Positions 39,238 to 44,178 of a stretch of 44,178 nt of DNA are shown here, piece after piece. The DNA is from a virus. The translations under genes and the position numbers were made by a program. Under the pieces are notes generated by a model. That model saw only the letters and a program-made list of their open reading frames with translations. It did no database searches and was not told the origin of the DNA. Position 1 is the first letter of the stretch, and each line of letters starts with the position of its first letter. The DNA lies in IMG/VR virus record IMGVR_UViG_3300047469_000118, positions 1 through 44,178 of that record; one strand, written 5' to 3'.

Positions 39238-39813
39238 ATGATCCAAGGCCAGATATCCGATGCCCAGGTCGGGCTGCTGTGGCACACGCTTGGCCTTCGT
39301 CCTGAGCTGGGCGAACGTGGACGCCACCCTTATCGAAACTTCTACGGCACCTCCGTAGACGCGGCTGAAGCGCCAGACCTCGATGCGATGGTCGGTGCTG
39401 GCTTGATGGTGCGCACCAAGGCCCCGGCCTTCTGCCCCGCAGATGAAGTTGTCTGGCAGTCAACCGAGGATGGGAAGCGAGTGGCCATTGCCAGTCTGCC
39501 TCCCCCGCCCAAGCGAACGAACTTCGACGCCTATCTGGATGCGGACGGCGGCTACGATAGCTTCCCCGAATTTCTGGGCATCAATCAGCCGAGATATCAA
39601 GAGCGCGGCAGCCGGGGGAGTCGCGAATACCGAATGGTTCGCTACAGGCGCCGCAACGTCAGCCGCTTTCATAGCCAAGAATACCTGCAGCTCTGTGAGT
39701 CGGTAGAGGTCGCTGGCGATTGGTGCACGGCCAAAAAGGATGCCAAGGCTAGTTACAAATCAGCCCTCAACGCAGCTAGGCCCGCCCGGAAGGATCGCGG
39801 CGACGGCTTCTAA
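39238..39813 (+). CDS. Conserved-looking early phage protein
   Basis: 191 residues from ATG 39238 with CTGGAG eight bases upstream. VGLLWHTLGLRPELGERGRH, then PYRNFYGTSVDAAEAPDLDA and MVGAGLMVRT form an N-terminal domain that I have the impression is common in Pseudomonas phages; the C-terminal half is basic (RGSREYRMVRYRRRNVSRFH) and may bind nucleic acid. Not identified. It resumes the plus-strand operon after the CHAT-like gene and precedes the methyltransferase. Confidence 0.7.
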   Translation: MIQGQISDAQVGLLWHTLGLRPELGERGRHPYRNFYGTSVDAAEAPDLDAMVGAGLMVRTKAPAFCPADEVVWQSTEDGKRVAIASLPPPPKRTNFDAYLDADGGYDSFPEFLGINQPRYQERGSRGSREYRMVRYRRRNVSRFHSQEYLQLCESVEVAGDWCTAKKDAKASYKSALNAARPARKDRGDGF

Positions 39814-39863
39814 TTCAACCCCCACCTTAACGAATCACGCCACCACCCAGGCGAGGACGGCCC

Positions 39864-41816
39864 ATGACCGCATTTCAGAAACCTCCCTTCGATTTCAAAA
39901 CGCAATACGGCCTCGGCTTCGATCCTCAGGACGATGAAATCGTCGTGGATTTCTTCTGCGGGGGTGGCGGCGCCGGTACCGGGCTGGAAATGGGCCTGGG
40001 CCGCAAGGTCGATGTGGCCAAGAACCACAGCCGGGCGGCGATCAGCATGCACACGGTCAATCATCCCGGCACGAAGCACTTCACCACGGACGTTTTCGAG
40101 GGTGATCCGGATACGGAATGTGGGGGTCGTGCCGTGGGCTGGTTCCATATGTCGCCGGACTGCACCCATCACAGCCAGGCGGCCGGTGGGCAGCCGCGCA
40201 AGCGGGAGATTCGGAACCTGTCGTGGATTGGCCTGAAGTGGGGCGGCAAGAAGCGCCCCCGCGTCATCAGCTTGGAGAACGTCAAGCAGATCCTGCAATG
40301 GGGCCCGCTGATCGCGAAGCGGGACCCTGCAACTGGCCGCGTCATCAAGCTGGTGCCAGTCATGGGGCCGAAGAACAAGGAAATCATCAAGAAGGTAGTT
40401 GCGGCACCGGGCGAGATTGTTCCGGTTGGCCAGCAGTTCCTGGTGCCAGATCCAAAACGCCGCAGCACAACCTGGCGCCGTTTCGTGTCCTTGCTGGAAG
40501 GAATGGGCTACGTCGTCGAATGGCGGATCATCAAAGCCTGCGACTTCGGAGCCCCAACCAGCCGTGAGCGCCTATTCATGCTCGCTCGCTGCGATGGCCA
40601 GCCGATTGTGTGGCCTGAGCCAACCCACGCGAAGAAGCCTGCCAAGGGTCAGCAGAAGTACCGCACTGCCGCCGAATGCATCGACTTCACTGACCTCGGC
40701 CGCAGCATCTTCGGGCGCAAGAAGGATCTGGCCCCAGCCACCCTGCGGCGCATCGCCAAGGGCATGAAGAAGTTCGTCATTGATAGCGCGAACCCTTTCA
40801 TCGTGCCGATCGCCAACTGGTCCGTTGGGAACGTCCAATCAGCGGACGAGCCGCTGCGCACCATCACGTCATACCCCAAGGGCGGTTCGTTCTCGGTCGT
40901 CAGCCCGATCATTGCACCGGCAACGCACCAGGGGAGCGACCGTATCAACGATCCTCTGGAGCCGTTGCCCACGATCACCTGCGCGAACCGGGGCGAGCTG
41001 ACGCTGATCAGCCCAATACTCGCGGGAGTCGGCGGGCGGGCCGGACAAACAGAGCCCCGACCGGGCAATGACCCGATGTACACCATCACGGCCAAGGCTG
41101 ATACCGCGGTGGCGACCGCATTCATCGCGCAGATGAATGGCGGCTTCAACACCACGGTTGCCAAGGGCGCAGACGAGCCGATGACAACAGTCACCAGCAC
41201 AGGTAGCCAGCAGCAGCTGGTGGCGGCTCAGTTGGTCCACCTGCGCGGCAACTGTGATGCCAGAAACGTAGCCGAGCCATTGCACACCATCAGCGCCGGC
41301 GGCCAGCACCACGGCTTGGTCACTGCATTCATGGAGCGCCAGTTCGGGAATAGCGTTGGCCAGGCCCTGGACGAACCAGCGCCGACCATCACTGCCGGTG
41401 GCGGCGGCAAAAGCTCGGTGGTTTCGCTGCGCTTGTCGCCAGAGCATGAAGCGGGTGCGCTGCGGGTCGCGGCCTTCTTGATCAGTTACTACGGCACAGA
41501 CAACGTCAGCGGTTGCGACAGTCCATCGCCGACCATCACCACCAAGGACCGGATCGGCCTGGTAACCGTTCTGGTCAAGGGCACACCCTATGTGATCGTC
41601 GACATCTGTCTGAGGATGATCAAGCCCCCGGAGCTGTACCGGGCCCAGGGCTTCCCGCGTGACTACATCATCGATTACGGCACCGATGGAGTGCCGTTCA
41701 CGATCACGCAGAAGGTGCACATGTGTGGCAATAGCGTTTCACCGCCGCCTATGGCAGCCCTCGCCCGAGCAAATGATCCTTGGCGCGTTTCAGAACACCG
41801 AAAGGAGGCAGCGTGA
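39864..41816 (+). CDS. DNA (cytosine-5) methyltransferase, orphan
   Basis: 650 residues. Motif I VDFFCGGGGAGTGLEMGL, motif IV with SPDCTHHS (Cys100 nucleophile; Asp in place of the usual second Pro), motif VI LENV (137-140), motif VIII TSRERLFML, late motifs PPELYRAQGFPRDY and CGNSVSPPP. Between motifs VIII and IX is an unusually long region with seven copies of a ~30-residue unit around DEPxxTIT. It transfers methyl groups to cytosine in DNA; no restriction partner is present, so it likely protects phage DNA from host restriction. GAGG precedes ATG 39864. Confidence 0.92.
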   Translation: MTAFQKPPFDFKTQYGLGFDPQDDEIVVDFFCGGGGAGTGLEMGLGRKVDVAKNHSRAAISMHTVNHPGTKHFTTDVFEGDPDTECGGRAVGWFHMSPDCTHHSQAAGGQPRKREIRNLSWIGLKWGGKKRPRVISLENVKQILQWGPLIAKRDPATGRVIKLVPVMGPKNKEIIKKVVAAPGEIVPVGQQFLVPDPKRRSTTWRRFVSLLEGMGYVVEWRIIKACDFGAPTSRERLFMLARCDGQPIVWPEPTHAKKPAKGQQKYRTAAECIDFTDLGRSIFGRKKDLAPATLRRIAKGMKKFVIDSANPFIVPIANWSVGNVQSADEPLRTITSYPKGGSFSVVSPIIAPATHQGSDRINDPLEPLPTITCANRGELTLISPILAGVGGRAGQTEPRPGNDPMYTITAKADTAVATAFIAQMNGGFNTTVAKGADEPMTTVTSTGSQQQLVAAQLVHLRGNCDARNVAEPLHTISAGGQHHGLVTAFMERQFGNSVGQALDEPAPTITAGGGGKSSVVSLRLSPEHEAGALRVAAFLISYYGTDNVSGCDSPSPTITTKDRIGLVTVLVKGTPYVIVDICLRMIKPPELYRAQGFPRDYIIDYGTDGVPFTITQKVHMCGNSVSPPPMAALARANDPWRVSEHRKEAA

Positions 41817-41920
41817 CCGATCCCACACCGGCAGGTAGCTCACGACTAATCATCGCCCCACACCATCAAGACCACCGTTACACCTGTCGCAGAAAACGCG
41901 ATCACAAAAAGGATTATTAA
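41813..41920 (+). CDS. Very small basic protein after the methyltransferase
   Basis: 35 residues from a GTG overlapping the methyltransferase stop codon (GTGA), with the strong ribosome site AAGGAGG four bases upstream. Sequence MTDPTPAGSSRLIIAPHHQD, then HRYTCRRKRDHKKDY: strongly basic at the end. The start signal is better than that of many neighbours, so translation is likely. Function unknown. Confidence 0.5.
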   Translation: MTDPTPAGSSRLIIAPHHQDHRYTCRRKRDHKKDY

Positions 41921-41972
41921 AAAAAACGGCTCGTACATCAGAAAACTCTCCCGAATGGGCGAGCCATAACAA

Positions 41973-42182
41973 CTAGCAGCGCAGTACTTTGGCCACAAAC
42001 AACGACTCGTTAATGATCTGCTCGGCGGCGGGCGCTAGTGGCCTCAACGCCTTCTGATCCCGCAACGCGACATCCATTTTCGCCTGTACTGCAAGCGCAT
42101 AGGGATCAAATCCCAGTTCAAACGCAGCGCTAAACACTGCGATCAACGTGTGGACATACACGCGTTCCTCAATGCTTTCCAT
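41973..42182 (-). CDS. Small counter-oriented protein
   Basis: 69 residues, GGGAGC before ATG 42182. Mostly helical: MESIEERVYVHTLIAVFSAA, FELGFDPYALAVQAKMDVAL and a short end. No family recognised. It runs against the early operon, so it may be separately expressed cargo or a regulatory gene. Confidence 0.55.
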   Translation of the reverse strand: MESIEERVYVHTLIAVFSAAFELGFDPYALAVQAKMDVALRDQKALRPLAPAAEQIINESLFVAKVLRC

Positions 42183-42351
42183 AGTAGCTCCCTGAGGCGT
42201 AACGAGCTGCCAACAGTCCTCGGGCAGCCCTTGCTATTCAGTGAAGTTCGCTTTTTCTCTCCATTCAAATACTCACCGACCAGCGTCACGCTTACTGACG
42301 GTCGGTAACCAATCAATTCAAAGTCAGCCGCAGCAGCGGCGAGGATTTGTC

Positions 42352-42774
42352 ATGCCCGAAGAAATCACATTCGTGAACGGCGAGCCCGCAGCATGCGGCT
42401 GCACGATCCGTTTCAGCGATGGCGGCGGCCAATATTCGGACGTCCACTCCCTTACCCTGTGCGCGGCCCATGGCGCGAAGCCATTCGGCCCGGTAGAAGT
42501 TCTGCGGGATAAAGATGGCTGGTGGTATCACCCGGGTGTCCCTGACTTCGGCGGCGGCGAAGATCCAGCGCCATATATCGCCTGGGTTGCCGAGCAGGGC
42601 CTTGAACTGAAAGGCTGGCACTCTGGTGATGAGCTTGACGACCTGCCCGACGAAGACGCCGCCTGCACAGCTTGGAATCCAGAATCACCAGGGCCTGAGT
42701 GGTTCCTGATGGGGATTTTCGATACTGATGATGGCCCTTATGTGCAGTGGGCTCGCCGGGTGGTGACGCCATGA
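42352..42774 (+). CDS. Hypothetical early phage protein
   Basis: 140 residues from ATG 42352 with GAGG upstream. ITFVNGEPAACGCTIRFSDG and LTLCAAHGAKPFGPVE at the front contain Cys and His that could bind a metal; the rear is acidic (DELDDLPDEDAACTAW) and ends with EWFLMGIFDTDDGPYVQWAR. Its stop codon overlaps the ATG of the ASCH remnant. Function unknown. Confidence 0.7.
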   Translation: MPEEITFVNGEPAACGCTIRFSDGGGQYSDVHSLTLCAAHGAKPFGPVEVLRDKDGWWYHPGVPDFGGGEDPAPYIAWVAEQGLELKGWHSGDELDDLPDEDAACTAWNPESPGPEWFLMGIFDTDDGPYVQWARRVVTP

Positions 42775-42866
42775 AAGCGCTTTCCATTCGACAGCCCTAG
42801 GCTTGGCTGATCATCCGCCACTACCCGGCTGGAACTCGCATCAAGCTCCCTGCCGCTTACGACTGA
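42771..42866 (+). pseudogene. ASCH-domain protein remnant with amber codon
   Basis: ATG at 42771 overlaps the previous stop codon (ATGA) and encodes MKALSIRQP, then TAG (42798-42800), then AWLIIRHYPAGTRIKLPAAY and a stop. Intact ASCH-domain proteins begin KALSIRQPWAWLII, so the amber codon replaces the conserved Trp (TGG to TAG) and the similarity ends soon after. The rest of the ASCH domain is missing. It is a dead or degraded gene unless an amber suppressor is used. Confidence 0.7.
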
Positions 42867-43134
42867 TAGAAGCCCCGCTACCAGATTGTTGATATGGCCG
42901 CTGACTATCTACCCAGCGCTCAGCGGCGATTTTCGCGTCGTCCAGAGCGGAGCGGTAATCGTCCCAAGGGCCGGATAGTTCGGCGGCTACATCGCCGAGC
43001 CCCTCGATCTCGCTCGGTTGAATTACCCGCGCCAGGACAGGCACTGCGTCGTTTGGGCGCGCCCATTCAAACTTGATGACCATCGAGCTGCCGCGATAAG
43101 CGTAAGCGATGGGAGTGTCTAGGACGTGGCTCAT
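42841..43134 (-). CDS. Hypothetical phage protein
   Basis: 97 residues, GGAGG six bases before ATG 43134. VLDTPIAYAYRGSSMVIKFE at the front, helical and charged rear (YRSALDDAKIAAERWVDSQR), then a basic low-complexity end. No family recognised. It runs against the operon and overlaps the ASCH remnant's end. Confidence 0.6.
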   Translation of the reverse strand: MSHVLDTPIAYAYRGSSMVIKFEWARPNDAVPVLARVIQPSEIEGLGDVAAELSGPWDDYRSALDDAKIAAERWVDSQRPYQQSGSGASISRKRQGA

Positions 43135-43237
43135 AAGGCCTCCATGACATTTTCGAAACTCACTTTTACCTCAATCGATCCGCGCTGAAAATCGGGGCGG
43201 ATTGCCACTCTAAAAATTTCACATGTGATAGCGGTGG

Positions 43238-43474
43238 CTACAGCCCTGCCTCATCAACTAATCGCTTTCCAATTTCCCGGCCGGCGGCCTGGGCGTACAT
43301 GCGATCGACGTAAGTCTGGCCCTGCTCTGCAGCGGGGATAACGACCTCATCGCGACCACGCCTGACCTCAACCGTGATCTGCCATACCTCCCGGCCTTCC
43401 TCATCCCTTTCGCAGGTCATGTAGTTCCATAGCCGCAAGCCTTTGTACTCATCGTAAATGTTGTGCTGAGTCAT
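43238..43474 (-). CDS. Hypothetical phage protein
   Basis: 78 residues from ATG 43474 (AAGGGG upstream). TQHNIYDEYKGLRLWNYMTC, then EVWQITVEVRRGRDEVVIPA is beta-rich, ending with a helix (AQAAGREIGKRLVDEAG). No family recognised. It is divergent from the small gene at 43582. Confidence 0.65.
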   Translation of the reverse strand: MTQHNIYDEYKGLRLWNYMTCERDEEGREVWQITVEVRRGRDEVVIPAAEQGQTYVDRMYAQAAGREIGKRLVDEAGL

Positions 43475-43581
43475 TGAACGCCCCTTCAGGTAGGCAGCGA
43501 TCCTACCACCCTTACCCATCTATCCAGGTAACCACTTTGCCGCCCTGCGCGGCATTCATTCCGCAAGCAGAGGAATCCAAA

Positions 43582-43833
43582 TTGGAAGCGACGACTACCT
43601 TCAGCGCCTGGGTGCTGACACGGGCCTTAGAGGCCAAGAAAGTGCAGTTGGCCAAAGACCCAAGCGGGTATTTGAACCCTGCTACAGGCATTCGCTACCA
43701 GCAACCAAGCGTGTTCAGCGGTAAAGAGGCGGCGCAAGCGGCTGGCCGCCGGCGACTGGCCGCATCAGAGCAACAGCTCCGCGTGCTGACCAGCATGCAC
43801 GCGAAGCGTAAAGCCAATGTTGATAAATTTTAA
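43582..43833 (+). CDS. Small basic protein before xis
   Basis: 83 residues if started at TTG 43582, which has AGAGGA seven bases upstream; the frame is open to 43474 but the earlier part reads poorly. EATTTFSAWVLTRALEAKKV and GKEAAQAAGRRRLAASEQQL suggest a small DNA-associated or regulatory protein. Located just before the excisionase gene. Confidence 0.5.
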   Translation: MEATTTFSAWVLTRALEAKKVQLAKDPSGYLNPATGIRYQQPSVFSGKEAAQAAGRRRLAASEQQLRVLTSMHAKRKANVDKF

Positions 43834-43868
43834 TCGATGCGCCGCCTGCGCGGCCCCTGGAGGCAACC

Positions 43869-44111
43869 ATGCCTAAACTTACTCTCGAGGAATGGGCGAC
43901 TGAGCAGTACAAGACCCCGCCCAGCGCCGCCACGCTTCGCGCCTGGATTCGGGCCGGGCGAATCAGCCCTACTCCGGTCAAACACGGAAACCGTTACTAC
44001 GTCGAGCAGAACGCCAGCTACCAGGAGCCCGAGGTGTTGGAACGAATCCCGAGGGGCAACAGCCTCATCAGCCGAATAGCGAGTGCACGCCATGGTTCCC
44101 AGGCCGCGTAA
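43869..44111 (+). CDS. xis: Excisionase (lambda Xis-like)
   Basis: 80 residues, TGGAGG before the ATG. LTLEEWATEQYKTPPSAATL, then RAWIRAGRISPTPVKHGNRY aligns with lambda Xis (LTLQEWNARQRRPRSLETVR, RWVRESRIFPPPVKDG). The winged-helix protein bends attR DNA and steers Int to excision. It overlaps int by 20 bases, as xis and int overlap in lambda. Confidence 0.93.
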   Translation: MPKLTLEEWATEQYKTPPSAATLRAWIRAGRISPTPVKHGNRYYVEQNASYQEPEVLERIPRGNSLISRIASARHGSQAA

Positions 44112-44178
44112 AACTGGATCAAAAGACCTGCCGCCCAACCTCTATCGCAAAACCGACAAGCGCAATGGCAAGACCTAC
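44092..44178 (+). CDS. int: Lambda-type integrase, 5' part only
   Basis: First 29 codons before the window ends: PRPRKTGSKDLPPNLYRKTD, then KRNGKTY. This is the arm-binding N-terminal domain of lambda Int (compare RRDLPPNLYIRNNGYY). The catalytic part and attR must lie to the right of the window. This is the expected integrase for attL at 555-579. Confidence 0.92.
   Translation, partial: MVPRPRKTGSKDLPPNLYRKTDKRNGKTY

Overview
The window is almost entirely one temperate siphophage-type prophage (lambda/HK97/D3-like) in a high-GC gammaproteobacterium, most probably a Pseudomonas. Support for Pseudomonas is the overall codon style, a CTG-N10-CAG LexA box matching the SOS consensus, and phage families common there (DUF4376, DUF1353, DUF2303, CII-like CP76 family, YbcO/DUF1364). 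Identification is by eye from protein motifs; no database search was possible.

Layout. Positions 1-567 are the end of a host hybrid sensor histidine kinase. Its reading frame stops just after the phospho-acceptor Asp of the receiver domain, over an 8-bp inverted repeat (555-579) that is the probable attL core. The prophage then reads as a mirror image of lambda. The far left (0.85-5.8 kb) is accessory: a LexA-boxed operon with an HMCES/YedK-type SRAP gene, a probable cell-wall hydrolase, lipoprotein and membrane genes, and a serralysin-like metalloprotease. Then come fibre and tail genes (5.9-17.6 kb, minus strand, including a 2,133-residue tape measure and a -1 frameshift tail chaperone) and head and packaging genes (17.5-24.7 kb). 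HNH, P-loop, spanin and holin genes follow (24.8-26.8 kb), then a late promoter with a terminator (26.9-27.2 kb) next to Q. The rightward-type early operon (27.2-33.2 kb, minus strand) carries Q, a second tyrosine recombinase, RusA, YbcO-like, P-like and O-like genes, Rha, CII-like and Cro. An iteron origin lies inside the O-like gene. The immunity switch is at 33.2 kb, with CI and a membrane protein on the plus strand. The leftward-type early operon (34.7-44.2 kb, plus strand) starts at a strong promoter, has a long leader containing a boxA, and ends with xis and int. The int gene runs off the window, so attR lies just beyond it.

How it works together. CI binds GTTTAT-type operators that sit in the spacers of both PR and PL and presumably holds lysogeny. 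SOS-activated RecA would trigger CI self-cleavage and also derepress the left-end LexA operon. After induction, Xis/Int excise the genome, O/P start replication at the iterons, and Q reads through tR' and several hairpin terminators in the late operon. Terminase then packages DNA into HK97-fold heads, and holin, spanins and a distant hydrolase lyse the cell.

Cargo. The gene most worth following is at 38467-39135: an AT-richer, counter-oriented, stand-alone CHAT/caspase-like protease candidate inserted in the early operon, which would fit an abortive-infection or other defence role. Other notable cargo is an RcsF-like lipoprotein between the tail chaperone and tape-measure genes, an orphan C5 methyltransferase with seven internal repeats, the metalloprotease, a membrane protein co-transcribed with cI, and an amber-interrupted ASCH-domain remnant.
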